Shown: piece by piece, positions 1 to 9,385 of the stretch
Position numbering within the stretch: the first letter of the stretch is position 1
How the letters are laid out: the number at the start of each line of letters is the position of its first letter
NCBI RefSeq assembly: GCF_947495665.1
Contig: NZ_CANLZV010000018.1
Coordinates: 1-64,000, forward strand
From: an uncultured Sunxiuqinia sp.
GTDB taxonomy: Bacteria; Bacteroidota; Bacteroidia; Bacteroidales; Prolixibacteraceae
Direction of reading: 5' to 3'
Length of the DNA stretch: 64,000 bases
Notes under the pieces: model-generated
What the model was told of the DNA's origin: nothing
Databases searched by the model: none
What the model saw: the letters and a program-made list of their open reading frames with translations, nothing else
Position numbers and translations under genes: made by a program

Positions 1-117
1 ACTTTTGAAGAGCTGATGAACTCAGACATCAAACTGGGTCCTGATACGTACATCATGGGTGATGTGGGTATTGTTGATACAGCCCAGGTGCCTGTTCCCG
101 GCGAAGCTTCCGTTTAA
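1..117 (+). CDS. 3' end of an unidentified gene (38 residues)
   Basis: The open frame enters from the left edge and ends at TAA 115-117, about 100 nt before a clear intrinsic terminator. Only 38 C-terminal residues are visible, with a Gly/Asp/Val-rich stretch (YIMGDVGIVDTAQVP). I do not recognise the family. It is read as a gene because the frame is open to the edge and a terminator follows in the same direction. Confidence 0.5.
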   Translation, partial: TFEELMNSDIKLGPDTYIMGDVGIVDTAQVPVPGEASV

Positions 118-215
118 GTGATTCGATTAATAAAGAGTTAATGAATAATCAATATTTTTTCCTTTTCCGAAACTGATCATTCATACCACAACTTAATTCA
201 CCTGACAACCAATGG

Positions 216-250
216 AGGCCTGCTCAAAACGAGCAGGCCTTTTTCGTTTT
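216..250 (+). terminator. Rho-independent terminator of the left-edge gene
   Basis: A perfect 10-bp stem (216-225 with 231-240) has a 5-nt loop and is followed by TTTTT and a second T run. It ends the transcript of the partial gene at the left edge. Confidence 0.85.
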
Positions 251-366
251 ATCTGAAAAGATTTCTAGCTTGCCTAACCACTCCAAGATAGAGATAGGTA
301 TTTACAGATAGAATTATTCTGCAATAATAATATAGGTAAGTGCAATAATAGTACTGGTCGGATCTG

Positions 367-400
367 TTTGCTTAAGCTATTTTTACATGACTGAACTTTG
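367..400 (+). promoter_or_regulatory. Candidate Bacteroidota promoter for the DUF6807 gene
   Basis: TTTG at 367-370 is followed after 22 nt by GAACTTTG at 393-400, a 7-of-8 match to TAnnTTTG. If real, transcription would start after the upstream in-frame ATG at 387, which supports the start at 414. Confidence 0.4.
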
Positions 401-413
401 TAACTTGAAGGCT

Positions 414-1664
414 ATGCGTTTAAAATTTTCACTCATTTGTGGTTTGCTTTTAGCAGCCATGTTGGTCAGGTCCCAGCAGGAATTTCGGTTTCAGGTTCTG
501 GCAGGCGACTACGATCGATTCAATTGTCCGGTGAGTGTTGATCTTTCATCGGCTAAGCTGGAGTTGAATAACCATCATTTTCAGCTTTTTCTATTGGATG
601 GCAAGAATGAGATTCCGGTGTCAAGCCAGCTGGAGTCCGGGAAAAGCGACAGACTGTGGTTTGTGTTGAATGATAAGCTCCCCAAGGGCAAAAGCCGGGA
701 GTATATTTATAAAGCCACTGAAGAGGTGGTTACGGATTCCAAAATTCTACTGAAGAAAAATCAGCAGGGGCTAAAACTGATCTTCAATGAAAAGCCTATT
801 CTAAACTACCAATATGCCGAAGTCTATCCGCCCGAAGGGGTGAACCCGCTGTTTAAGCGCTCCGGTTTTATACATCCTCTCTGGTCGCCGGGCGGCGAAG
901 AATTAACGCGTATTCAGGCGCCGGATCATTATCATCACTATGGCATTTGGGGCCCCTGGACCAAAACACATATCAACGGGCGTGAAGTCGATTTCTGGAA
1001 CCTTTTTAAAGGGCAGGGAACAGTTCGGTTTGCTGATTTTATTTCAGAAGTAGAAGGATCTGTTTTTAGCGGATTTAGCGCGCTGCAGCAACATATTGAT
1101 TTTGGATCCAAAGGAGCCGATCAGGTGGCGCTGAATGAAATGCTGGATGTAACTGCCTGGAATATTGATCCCAAAGGAGAAGTGTGGTTGATTGATTACA
1201 CTAGTCGTTTAAATAGTCCGTTGGATTCGGGCATACTGCTCGATGCATACCGCTACGGTGGTGGAATTGGCTTTCGTGCTACCGAAAAATGGACCAGGGA
1301 AAACAGCTCGGTACTGACTTCGGAGGGGAATGACCGACTGACGGCAGACGGAACCAAAGCGCGCTGGTGCATTGTGGAAGGGGAAGCTGCTTCGGGTAGA
1401 AGTGGCATTTTATTTATGAGCCATCCTTCAAACCGGGAATACCCGGAACCCATGCGTGTTTGGCCGGTTGATGCCAACGGCGGAAGAGGTGATGTTTATT
1501 TTCAGTTTTGTCCCATACGGCACAATGACTGGAAAATTGAACGGGGAACAAATTACTCACAAAAGTACCGAATGTTGATTTTTGATGGAGAACTTAGCCG
1601 GGAAAAAGCGGAGCGTTATTGGCAGGCATTTGCCTATCCTCCCCAAATTGAGGTTAAGAACTAG
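414..1664 (+). CDS. Exported PmoA/DUF6807-family protein
   Basis: The product is 416 residues from ATG 414. This start is preferred over ATG 387 because residues 1-20 then form a clean signal peptide (basic start, hydrophobic core, cut near RSQQ) and a candidate promoter overlaps the upstream ATG. A His-rich stretch (DHYHHYGIWGPW, around residues 170-181) and the later GGGIGFRATEKW motif are typical of the family often labelled methane oxygenase PmoA (DUF6807), which in Bacteroidota and Planctomycetes sits in sugar-degradation clusters and has no established reaction. The next genes (ThuA, Gfo/Idh/MocA) are on the same strand with short gaps. I infer a periplasmic role in glycoside processing. 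The family call is good; the function is open. Confidence 0.8.
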   Translation: MRLKFSLICGLLLAAMLVRSQQEFRFQVLAGDYDRFNCPVSVDLSSAKLELNNHHFQLFLLDGKNEIPVSSQLESGKSDRLWFVLNDKLPKGKSREYIYKATEEVVTDSKILLKKNQQGLKLIFNEKPILNYQYAEVYPPEGVNPLFKRSGFIHPLWSPGGEELTRIQAPDHYHHYGIWGPWTKTHINGREVDFWNLFKGQGTVRFADFISEVEGSVFSGFSALQQHIDFGSKGADQVALNEMLDVTAWNIDPKGEVWLIDYTSRLNSPLDSGILLDAYRYGGGIGFRATEKWTRENSSVLTSEGNDRLTADGTKARWCIVEGEAASGRSGILFMSHPSNREYPEPMRVWPVDANGGRGDVYFQFCPIRHNDWKIERGTNYSQKYRMLIFDGELSREKAERYWQAFAYPPQIEVKN

Positions 1665-1707
1665 CTTGGTTTCATGAAATGTAAGAATTGTATAAAACAG
1701 ATAAATC

Positions 1708-2625
1708 ATGCCTAAACAAATTTTGATTAGTATTTTATTCATTTTCTCAATTATGCTTGCCAGTGCGCAGCATAAGGAATTTGAATGTGACAAAGAGTGG
1801 ATTCAACAGATTATCAAGTTGGCCCCGGATCAGGCCGAAGTTCAACCGGCTAAAAAACGAAAAGTGCTTGTTTTTAGTTTATTTACGGGCTTCAATCACT
1901 GGGTTATTCCGCATACCAATGCCGTGATAAAAGTGCTGGGAGAAAAGTCCGGAGCCTTTGAGGTGGAGATTAGCAACGACATTTTCAAGTTTGAAAAGAA
2001 AAGCCTGAAACAATATGATGCCGTGGTTTTAAACAATAATTGCTCGGTTGGCCCACGAAGAGATTTATTTATGGATGTGCTGGATCAGGACGAAAATCTG
2101 ACTGAGGAGGAAAGGACTGCAAAAGCGGCCGAGCTGGAGGAAAACCTGATTAAGTACGTGGAAAAAGGAGGTGGTCTGATGGTGGTGCATGGCGCCATTG
2201 TCATGCAAAATAACTCGATGGCGTTTAGTGAAATGGTGGGGGGAAGTTTCGATTATCATCCCGCCCAGCAGGAGCTTACCTTGGAGTTGGCCGAGCCCAA
2301 TCATCCGTTGGTTAAGGCTTTTGACGGCAAAGGCTTTGTGCATGTTGATGAACCATATCTTTTTAATAAAGCCTATACGAAAAAGAATTTTCGCCCCTTG
2401 CTTTATATGGACAGTTCAAAGCTGACCAAGAAAAAGAAACCTATTGATGAGCAGATTAAATACGTGTCATGGATTAAAAGACATGGAAAAGGACGCGTGT
2501 TTTATGTGTCGCCTTCGCACAATGCACAGAGCTTTGAGGATAGCCGATTGCTGAAGTTTTACCTGGATGGTGCGCAATATGTATTAGGCGATCTGAAATG
2601 CGACGACTCACCTGCAAATCTTTAA
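1708..2625 (+). CDS. ThuA domain-containing exported protein
   Basis: The product is 305 residues with a signal peptide (residues 1-20, ending ASAQ). The ThuA-like class I glutamine amidotransferase-type fold is visible in VLVFSLFTGFNHW (about residues 50-62), YDAVVLNNNC, GGGLMVVHGAI and GKGRVFYVSPSH. ThuA-family proteins occur with Gfo/Idh/MocA dehydrogenases in disaccharide use through 3-keto intermediates; the catalytic role of this member is not known. It lies 43 nt after the DUF6807 gene and 32 nt before the Tat-exported dehydrogenase, so the three are probably one transcript. Confidence 0.85.
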   Translation: MPKQILISILFIFSIMLASAQHKEFECDKEWIQQIIKLAPDQAEVQPAKKRKVLVFSLFTGFNHWVIPHTNAVIKVLGEKSGAFEVEISNDIFKFEKKSLKQYDAVVLNNNCSVGPRRDLFMDVLDQDENLTEEERTAKAAELEENLIKYVEKGGGLMVVHGAIVMQNNSMAFSEMVGGSFDYHPAQQELTLELAEPNHPLVKAFDGKGFVHVDEPYLFNKAYTKKNFRPLLYMDSSKLTKKKKPIDEQIKYVSWIKRHGKGRVFYVSPSHNAQSFEDSRLLKFYLDGAQYVLGDLKCDDSPANL

Positions 2626-2657
2626 AACGATTATTTAACCTACAAAACAATAAACTT

Positions 2658-4031
2658 ATGAAACGACGTCATTTCCTGAAAAATACGGTGGCCGGAGCAG
2701 CTGGCACCATCATTCTTCCTACCATTATTCCTTCTTCGGTATTGGGGAAAAATGCGCCAAGCAACAAAATCAATATTGCCCAAATCGGTTGTGGCCGTAT
2801 TGCCCGAAGCCATGATTTGGCTGAAACTATGAAGTACGATATTGCCCGCGTAGTTGCGGTGTGTGATGTTGACCGAAATCGGATGGCGGATGGCAAGCAA
2901 CTAGTCGAGGATTTTTACAACAAGAAGTTGGGCGAGAAGTACATGGATGTGAAGATGTATGAAGATTACCGGGAATTACTTTTAAATAAGGACATCGATG
3001 CGGTCATGATTAGTACACCGGATCACTGGCATTCGCAACCAGCCATTGAAGCCGCCCTGGCCGGCAAGGATATTTACCTGCAAAAGCCAACCTCTTTAAC
3101 GGTTGAAGAAGGCCGCCAACTGAGTGATATCGTTCATCGGCAGGGCGTGATTTTGCAGGTTGGAACACAGCAGCGTTCGTCACCCCAGTTTCGCATTGCT
3201 GCCGAGTTGGTTCGCAACGGCCGTATTGGGAAATTGCATACGGTAAAAGTTGGTTTGCCGGGCGATCCCTCCGGACCTGAAGCTGCTGAAATGCCTGTAC
3301 CTGAAGGATTGAATTACGACATGTGGCTCGGGTCGACCCCGGAGGTGCCCTACACCGAAATTGGCGTCCACCCGCAGAAAGGCTATGGACGTCCGGGCTG
3401 GCTACGCGTGGAACAATATGGAGCAGGAATGATTACCGGATGGGGACAACACCATTTTGACTCGGCAGCCTGGGGGATGGATACCGAATATACCGGCCCT
3501 GTTTCTGTTGAGGCAGTGGCTGAATTCCCGAAATCAGGTTTGTGGAATGTACATGGCGATTTTATGGTGAAAGCCGAATATGCCAATGGCATTACCATGT
3601 ATACTTCCGGAGGATATACCAACGGAATTCGTTATGAAGGAACCGATGGCTGGATTTTCGTTTCGCGCGGAAGCTATGTGGCTTCGGCCAGCGATCCGGT
3701 GGATAAAGAAAAGAGTGCCAAGGCGCTGGATGCCAGTGATCGTAAGATTCTGGAGTCGAAAATAGGTGAAGATGAAATTCATTTGTACCGAAGCAATGAG
3801 CAACACGGCAATTGGCTGGATTGTATTCAAAGCCGTCAGGAGCCCATCTCTCCGGTTGAAATCGGACACCGCGCCTGTACGGTTTGTCTGGTAAGCCATA
3901 TTGCCATGAAACTGGGACGAAAGCTGCACTGGGATCCGACAGCAGAGCGGTTCAGAAACGACGATGAAGCCAACGCATACCTCCGTCGTCCGCAGCGTTT
4001 CCCCTACGGAACCAATTATGTGCTGAAGTAA
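2658..4031 (+). CDS. Tat-exported Gfo/Idh/MocA family oxidoreductase
   Basis: The product is 457 residues from ATG 2658. The longer frame from 2598 would overlap the ThuA gene and push the twin-arginine signal (KRRHFLKN plus hydrophobic segment) inside the protein, so the shorter start is chosen. A Rossmann motif (IAQIGCGRIARSH) follows the signal, and the family's catalytic-lysine motif appears as QKPTSLTVEEG near residue 140. GWGQHHFD and the C-terminal region match the Gfo/Idh/MocA C-terminal domain. Tat export implies that the cofactor is loaded in the cytoplasm before transport. With ThuA and DUF1080 nearby it likely oxidises a sugar or glycoside in the periplasm; the substrate is unknown. 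Confidence 0.88.
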   Translation: MKRRHFLKNTVAGAAGTIILPTIIPSSVLGKNAPSNKINIAQIGCGRIARSHDLAETMKYDIARVVAVCDVDRNRMADGKQLVEDFYNKKLGEKYMDVKMYEDYRELLLNKDIDAVMISTPDHWHSQPAIEAALAGKDIYLQKPTSLTVEEGRQLSDIVHRQGVILQVGTQQRSSPQFRIAAELVRNGRIGKLHTVKVGLPGDPSGPEAAEMPVPEGLNYDMWLGSTPEVPYTEIGVHPQKGYGRPGWLRVEQYGAGMITGWGQHHFDSAAWGMDTEYTGPVSVEAVAEFPKSGLWNVHGDFMVKAEYANGITMYTSGGYTNGIRYEGTDGWIFVSRGSYVASASDPVDKEKSAKALDASDRKILESKIGEDEIHLYRSNEQHGNWLDCIQSRQEPISPVEIGHRACTVCLVSHIAMKLGRKLHWDPTAERFRNDDEANAYLRRPQRFPYGTNYVLK

Positions 4032-4243
4032 ATTCAGGACATTAATACGAGATTAAAAAAAGCGTTAAGAACCTGGTTTGTCTGCTTTGGCGTATTCAAT
4101 CGAATTTTTATCGGAGAAGAGAAGGGGAGGATGTGCTGCGGCAGGGAAACCATTGTTCTTAATTAAAAAAAACAACCTTAAAACAACGTGTGTATGCTTA
4201 GCCTGCTTTGGATAGTGGGAGGAGCATCATTTAATCAGATGAA

Positions 4244-6298
4244 ATGAAAAAGGCCTTTGAAGTAGAGAATCCCGATTTTGACCTGAGTCCGCATACGGGG
4301 ATGACCAGGAAACATTACATTGAGCTGGCAAAGTACTTGCTGGAACGTGCGTTTAAGCACATCGACTCCATTGATACGCCACTCACTTTTCCCATTGTTC
4401 CGGGAAAAACCTATCCGCAACCCAATGCCCCCGATTGGCGCTACCGCTCGGCTGAGTTCGAGGCATTGGAACGGACCTTTACCCTGGCCGGACCACTCAT
4501 TCATGTTGATCCGGAAACCACCATAAATGGCATCAATCTGCGCGATTATTACTGCCGGCAGCTATACAATACCTTTACTCCGGGACATGCCAATTCGTTG
4601 CCTTTACCCGAAGATTTACCCGATTCAAATTACCAGTTTACCTGCGAATTTGGCGGTTTGTTTAAGACCTTGCTGCTAATGCCCGATACCATTTGGTCGC
4701 AGTTTTCCGAAGCGCAAAAGAATGAGATGGTTGTTACCATTTCAAAATGGGCCCACCACCGCACCACTCAAAACAACTGGCGAATATTCAACATTGTTAC
4801 CCTTTCATTTCTGAAAAAATACGGTTATGAAATTGATGATGAACTGCTCAAGAGTCATTTGCTGTGGGTAGCTTCTTACCACTCGGGAGATGGCTGGTAC
4901 CTCGAGCAGACCTACAACTACTACTCCATCAGTCTGTTCATTGTTTATACTACCATCTGGAACCGAACATTTGGGGATGAGTACTATCCGGAGATTGCTG
5001 AGATTATTGAAAAATCGGCTCAGAAGTTGATGGAATCACTTACCGGATTTTTTGGGCGCGACGGATACATCAACATGTGGTCACGAAGTATTTGTTACCG
5101 CACCTGGGTGTCGGGCGCCTTTCCGGTAGCTTTTATGCTGAAAGAAAAAACGCAGCTGGATGGCGGATGGGCCAGAAGATTGTGCTCAGGTTCTTTGTTG
5201 CAGTTTGTAACCCGCGAAGAATTTTTCTGCAACGACATTCCAAGTCTCGGGTTTTATGGACAAAAGGAATACATGGTTCAAAATTACAGTTGTGCGGGCA
5301 GCCCTTTTCTGATGTTTTTGCCATTCATTTGCCTGGCATTGCCTGAGGATTCTCCTTTCTGGACTACCCGTGAAAATGAAGGTATGTGGGGAACTCTGGG
5401 CAAGCAATCGCTTCGTACCATTTTGGATAGCCCCGGATTGGTTCTGGTTAACCATGGAAAAACAGGTACATCTGAAATTGTGCCCGGAAAAGTTTACTAC
5501 GATGATCCGAACTATTCGAAGCTGGTTTACAATACGCATTTCCCTTGGGAAGATCACAACCCGCAAGGCGGAACCGCCATGGAATACTGTTATCGCAGCC
5601 ATGATCCGCGTGATGTGCGGGGCGACGATGTGAACTTCTACCTTACGGGATTAACGGTTGATAATGATTCGGAGAAAAACCGCTCCTATACCATTTCTCA
5701 GAGTATGTTGTACAATGGCGTACGCAAGGGCGTGCTGTACCGGCAGGCTATTATGCGTAAGCCGCCTAACAACGGCGTTGGCTATATGATCGATTTGGCT
5801 GAAATTACGATTCCCGGTGGGGTGATTCGGGTTGATCGTTCGCGTCTGGCCTTTGAATATGAACTGACTCTTGGGCACTTTGGACTGCCTCATCTGAATG
5901 GGGGAAAGGCAGTGGTAAATCAGTTTGAATCGAAGGACAAGCAGGTTATAACAGCAGCTATTCCGGGGCGGCAACTTGCATTGATTGCCTATCGCGGATG
6001 GGATAAACTGGAGCATCTGGTTCATAAAAACCGAAACGCTGAGGCGGATGAAAGTACGGTGATTTATGCCCGTAAAAAACGGATGGCCAAAAATCCGGCC
6101 ATGGAATTGATGATTACCGTAATGCTGCATAAAATGGATGATGGTGAATGGACGGAAGAAGAGTTGTCTCCAATTAAGGATATAAAAATTAAGGATATCA
6201 CAGAAAACTACTCAGCTTTGGGGGCAACAATAAGCTTGCACAACGGGGAAACCTACGAAATCGATTTTAAAGATATTGACGGAAAAAGAACCTGTTAA
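4244..6298 (+). CDS. DUF2264 domain-containing protein
   Basis: The product is 684 residues and covers a full-length DUF2264 protein: the N-terminal half is rich in Trp/Tyr helical repeats (for example NNWRIFNIVTLSF, YHSGDGWYLEQTYNYYS), as expected of an alpha/alpha-barrel hydrolase- or lyase-like fold, and the C-terminal part looks beta-rich. No signal peptide is seen, so it is probably cytoplasmic. The family occurs in Bacteroidota glycan clusters and its reaction is not established. ATG 4244 is chosen because no in-frame alternative extends conserved sequence. The 212 nt before it contain no gene that I can see. Confidence 0.82.
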   Translation: MKKAFEVENPDFDLSPHTGMTRKHYIELAKYLLERAFKHIDSIDTPLTFPIVPGKTYPQPNAPDWRYRSAEFEALERTFTLAGPLIHVDPETTINGINLRDYYCRQLYNTFTPGHANSLPLPEDLPDSNYQFTCEFGGLFKTLLLMPDTIWSQFSEAQKNEMVVTISKWAHHRTTQNNWRIFNIVTLSFLKKYGYEIDDELLKSHLLWVASYHSGDGWYLEQTYNYYSISLFIVYTTIWNRTFGDEYYPEIAEIIEKSAQKLMESLTGFFGRDGYINMWSRSICYRTWVSGAFPVAFMLKEKTQLDGGWARRLCSGSLLQFVTREEFFCNDIPSLGFYGQKEYMVQNYSCAGSPFLMFLPFICLALPEDSPFWTTRENEGMWGTLGKQSLRTILDSPGLVLVNHGKTGTSEIVPGKVYYDDPNYSKLVYNTHFPWEDHNPQGGTAMEYCYRSHDPRDVRGDDVNFYLTGLTVDNDSEKNRSYTISQSMLYNGVRKGVLYRQAIMRKPPNNGVGYMIDLAEITIPGGVIRVDRSRLAFEYELTLGHFGLPHLNGGKAVVNQFESKDKQVITAAIPGRQLALIAYRGWDKLEHLVHKNRNAEADESTVIYARKKRMAKNPAMELMITVMLHKMDDGEWTEEELSPIKDIKIKDITENYSALGATISLHNGETYEIDFKDIDGKRTC

Positions 6299-6332
6299 GT
6301 GTTCCTAACTGCTGTTGGTTGGCGGAAAATCT

Positions 6333-6340
6333 TATTTTTG
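6333..6340 (+). promoter_or_regulatory. Candidate -7 promoter element (TATTTTTG)
   Basis: TATTTTTG matches TAnnTTTG exactly and lies 41 nt before ATG 6381. A TTG at 6315-6317 is upstream but the spacing (15 nt) is short. It lies after the alternative TTG start at 6315, arguing against that start. Confidence 0.4.
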
Positions 6341-6380
6341 TGGTACAAACGAACTAAATCATCTAGAATTATTTAGCAAA

Positions 6381-7793
6381 ATGAAAAATCAATCTTATAC
6401 TTTTATGTTGTTATCGGTCGTACTTTTCGCAGCATGCTCGGGCGGAGGGCAAAAGAAAGCGACCTCGGAAGAACCAAAGTCTGCCTTCACAGGAGCTAAA
6501 GGCGAAGTTAAAATTATGACCTTGGATCCCGGTCACTTTCATGCGGCTCTGGTTCAGAAAGAAATGTATGAGCAGGTCGACCCAACGGTTTATGTTTATG
6601 CTCCTGAAGGAGAAGATGTGCAGGATCATCTGAACCGAATTGAAGGATTTAACACACGTGCCGAAAATCCCACCAACTGGGTTGAAAAAGTATATACCGG
6701 TGACGATTACCTGGAACGAATGCTGACTGAAAAGCCAGGAAACGTCATGATGGTTTCGGGCAATAATGCAAAAAAAATAGATTACATCAAAGCAGCGGCC
6801 GATGCCGGAATTAACATCTATGCTGATAAACCAATGGCCATCAATTCAGAAGGTTTTGCCATGCTGGAAGAGGCTTTTAAGGCTGCCGAAGCCAATGGCG
6901 TGTTGCTGTATGATATCATGACTGAACGGTATGAGATTACGACCATCATTCAGCGTGAATTATCTAAAATTCCGGAAGTGTTTGGACAATTGCAGGACGG
7001 AACGGCCGAGGAGCCGGCAATTACAAAGGAAAGTGTACACCATATTTTCAAGTATGTAGCTGGAAATCCAATCAAGCGTCCGGACTGGTTTTTTGATACC
7101 GAGCAACAAGGTGAAGGAATGGTTGATGTGACTACCCACCTGGTTGACATGATTCAGTGGGAAGCTTTTCCGGAGCAAATCCTTCAGAAGTCTGATGTGG
7201 AAATGGTGAATGCCAGCCGCTGGACGACAGGACTGACTCTGGATCAGTTTCAGAAAGTTACGCAGAAAGATGCGTTCCCTGATTTTCTTCAGAAAGATGT
7301 GGTGGATGGAAAATTGCAGGTCTACACCAATGGCGAATTTACTTACAAGCTGAAAGGCAAATACGCCAAGGTATCGGTTATTTGGAACTTTCAGGCTCCA
7401 GAAGGAACCGGTGATACCCATTACAGCATTATGCGCGGTTCGTTGTGTGATGTTATTATCAAACAAGGAGCTGAACAGAATTACAAACCAACCGTGTACA
7501 TTCAGGCAAAAATTGATGAAGGCCTGGAAACTTTTGAGGGCGGTTTGCAGAAAGCCGTGAATCAGGATATCGCGACGAAATATCCCGGACTGAAACTGGT
7601 TAAGCTGGAAGACAAACTATGGACTGTTGAAATTCCGGATACATACAAAGTGGGGCATGAGGCACATTTTGCCCAAGTTACTGAAAAATACCTGCGCTAC
7701 CTGGAGTGGGGGAAATTGCCGGAGTGGGAAGTACCAAACATGATTACCAAGTACTACACCACCACCCAAGCGTTGGAGATGGCTAAGAAGTAA
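6381..7793 (+). CDS. Lipoprotein Gfo/Idh/MocA-like oxidoreductase
   Basis: The product is 470 residues from ATG 6381. That start gives a lipoprotein signal with lipobox VLFAAC, so the protein should be membrane-anchored and outside the cytoplasm. The body resembles the Gfo/Idh/MocA subgroup with a 'putative oxidoreductase C-terminal' domain: DPGHFHAALV replaces the usual GxGxxG fingerprint at the start of the Rossmann-like region, and YADKPMA stands where EKP normally is. GMVDVTTHLVDMIQW provides the conserved Asp/His stretch. The missing glycine fingerprint and the extracytoplasmic location make ordinary soluble NAD chemistry doubtful. It closes the plus-strand sugar cluster and is followed by a terminator. 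Confidence 0.8.
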   Translation: MKNQSYTFMLLSVVLFAACSGGGQKKATSEEPKSAFTGAKGEVKIMTLDPGHFHAALVQKEMYEQVDPTVYVYAPEGEDVQDHLNRIEGFNTRAENPTNWVEKVYTGDDYLERMLTEKPGNVMMVSGNNAKKIDYIKAAADAGINIYADKPMAINSEGFAMLEEAFKAAEANGVLLYDIMTERYEITTIIQRELSKIPEVFGQLQDGTAEEPAITKESVHHIFKYVAGNPIKRPDWFFDTEQQGEGMVDVTTHLVDMIQWEAFPEQILQKSDVEMVNASRWTTGLTLDQFQKVTQKDAFPDFLQKDVVDGKLQVYTNGEFTYKLKGKYAKVSVIWNFQAPEGTGDTHYSIMRGSLCDVIIKQGAEQNYKPTVYIQAKIDEGLETFEGGLQKAVNQDIATKYPGLKLVKLEDKLWTVEIPDTYKVGHEAHFAQVTEKYLRYLEWGKLPEWEVPNMITKYYTTTQALEMAKK

Positions 7794-7815
7794 AAACTAT
7801 TGAAAAGAATACGAA

Positions 7816-7850
7816 AAGGTCTGACGAAAATCGTCAGACCTTTTTTGTTT
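7816..7850. terminator. Bidirectional terminator between convergent genes
   Basis: A 10-bp perfect stem (7818-7827 with 7831-7840) is flanked by AAAA on the left and a T run on the right. It can stop both the plus-strand oxidoreductase transcript and the minus-strand gene ending at 7863. Confidence 0.85.
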
Positions 7851-7862
7851 TGGTGAGAAAAG

Positions 7863-8342
7863 CTAAAAGGAAGCTTTAAGTTGGCTGATTAGTTGAGTTG
7901 TAATCAGTCGCCCGGCTTCATAAGCCTGGGGCCATTGACTGGCGCGCGGACCGGCAATGTTGAGTGTGCGAATGGAGTGAATGCTCAGGAACTGAATTAG
8001 TTGATTCATAGTTTCTTCAATGAAAAAAGGCGATACTTCAAACAGAAAAACGGGTTTGTTGGTTGATCTGCAATAATTGTAGGTCAGTAAGGTTCCACCG
8101 GTAAGTTCCCTGCTAAAGATAATTAAGGTGGCATCGGAATCATATACGTTTAACCGGGTACGCTCGTCGTATGTGCCGCTCATGCTTTCCTGCAGCGGAT
8201 AACGCAAGGAAATGCGCCCGTCCTCTGCTTTTCTGCCAGCCGGGCACCACCCGCCACAGGGAAAACCGGCTTCCAAGCAGGCATCCAGTGCTGCACGATC
8301 CACTCCGGTTTGCCCTCCACTCAGGATTCGTTGAAGTTTCAT
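7863..8342 (-). CDS. Putative molybdenum carrier / SLOG-family nucleotide-binding protein
   Basis: The product is 159 residues from ATG 8342, just before the conserved N-terminal stretch LQRILSGGQTGVDRAALDAC. The longer frame adds nine residues that look non-conserved. SGGQTGVDRAALD and GGWCPAGRKAEDG are signatures of the 'putative molybdenum carrier' family, a Rossmannoid SLOG-like fold thought to bind a nucleotide or nucleotide-linked ligand. IFSREL.GGT and NIAGPRAS also fit. The family is named from a structural resemblance and the ligand is not proven. It lies 38 nt after the aldo/keto reductase on the same strand and may be co-transcribed. Confidence 0.82.
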   Translation of the reverse strand: MKLQRILSGGQTGVDRAALDACLEAGFPCGGWCPAGRKAEDGRISLRYPLQESMSGTYDERTRLNVYDSDATLIIFSRELTGGTLLTYNYCRSTNKPVFLFEVSPFFIEETMNQLIQFLSIHSIRTLNIAGPRASQWPQAYEAGRLITTQLISQLKASF

Positions 8343-8380
8343 TGTCGAAAACTTGGCTTGTGATTTCAAGCAAGGCCGTA

Positions 8381-9385
8381 TTAAGCTGGCTTCTGTTTGA
8401 AATATTCGATTGTACCGGCCAGCGCTTTGTCCTTTACTTTTTCGACCAGAGCAAGGCGTTCGTCCTCACTAAGTTTGATGAATGATTTGGCCATCTTTAC
8501 TTTATCCCGAATGTAGTCGGCTTTCTCCGCTCCGGTAATCAGTGTGCTCACCGGAAGCGACCAAACAAAGTGCAGGGCTTCTTCCATGCTGATGTAATTG
8601 GGGATTACAGGGTCATCAGTGTGCCAGTTGGCGCGCTCTTTGGTCGCAAAAAATCGGCCGTCAGCCAGGGTTTTCATAGCCAACACACCAATATTGCGCT
8701 CCATCAGTTCGGGCATCACATTTTGCGTGAAGCTGAAATACGACTGATCCAATACATTGACGGGCATCTGAACGGTGTCAATCAGGTTTGTATCGCGCGT
8801 GAGTTCCAGCATGCGTTTGTGTGCAAATGGGTTTTGGTGGCCGGTAAATCCTATGTGTTTTACCTTTCCACTTTCCTTGGCCCGAATCAATACATCCAGC
8901 ACTTTTTCCTGCATTCGGCTGTTAACATCTTCCGGAGTGGTTAACGAATGCATTTGCCAAAGATCCAGATAGTCAGTATTCAGGCGGCGAAGCGAATCAT
9001 CCAGGTGTTGTTGCGTTTCCTTAGCTGTGCGTCCCAGGGTTTTGGTCATTAAGAAGACCAGTTCGCGGTATTTTGGGGTTAAATATTTGCCGTAGCGCTC
9101 TTCGCTGGTGCCGGGACCGTATTGTTCGGCAGTGTCGAAAAATCGGATTCCTCCTTCCAGCGCCGCTTCAATCACCTCTTGCGCATTGCGCTCGGTGGTC
9201 CAGCCAATGTGGTATCCTCCAACGCCAAGCATGGTAATGTTTACACCGGTGTTTCCGAGTTTGCGCAGAGGAAGTATTTCGCCAAGCTTATCGCGTTGCG
9301 GGCCGTTGGCATAAAGGGTGGAAGGCAAAGAAATGGCAGCTGTCATGGCAGCCATGGTTTTCAGGAATTCGCGTCGGTCTGTCAT
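8381..9385 (-). CDS. Tat-exported aldo/keto reductase
   Basis: The product is 334 residues. It begins with a twin-arginine signal (DRREFLK, then an Ala-rich hydrophobic core ending near LYANG), followed by a complete aldo/keto reductase TIM barrel. The catalytic tetrad is visible: Asp in RFFDTAEQYG, the Tyr in the same motif, Lys in FLMTKTLG and His in LWQMHSL. SLPVSTLITGAEKADYI near the C-terminus is the cofactor-site region of the family. Many Bacteroidota encode such exported aldo/keto reductases near Gfo/Idh/MocA proteins. It may belong functionally to the sugar cluster, although it faces the other way. Substrate unknown. Confidence 0.88.
   Translation of the reverse strand: MTDRREFLKTMAAMTAAISLPSTLYANGPQRDKLGEILPLRKLGNTGVNITMLGVGGYHIGWTTERNAQEVIEAALEGGIRFFDTAEQYGPGTSEERYGKYLTPKYRELVFLMTKTLGRTAKETQQHLDDSLRRLNTDYLDLWQMHSLTTPEDVNSRMQEKVLDVLIRAKESGKVKHIGFTGHQNPFAHKRMLELTRDTNLIDTVQMPVNVLDQSYFSFTQNVMPELMERNIGVLAMKTLADGRFFATKERANWHTDDPVIPNYISMEEALHFVWSLPVSTLITGAEKADYIRDKVKMAKSFIKLSEDERLALVEKVKDKALAGTIEYFKQKPA

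Noticed and set aside
387-413. Upstream ATG as the start of the DUF6807 gene
   Set aside because: It puts nine extra residues before a clean signal peptide and overlaps a promoter-like element at 393-400.
2598-2657. Longer N-terminus for the Tat-exported oxidoreductase
   Set aside because: It overlaps the ThuA gene and would bury the twin-arginine signal; ATG 2658 is the natural start.
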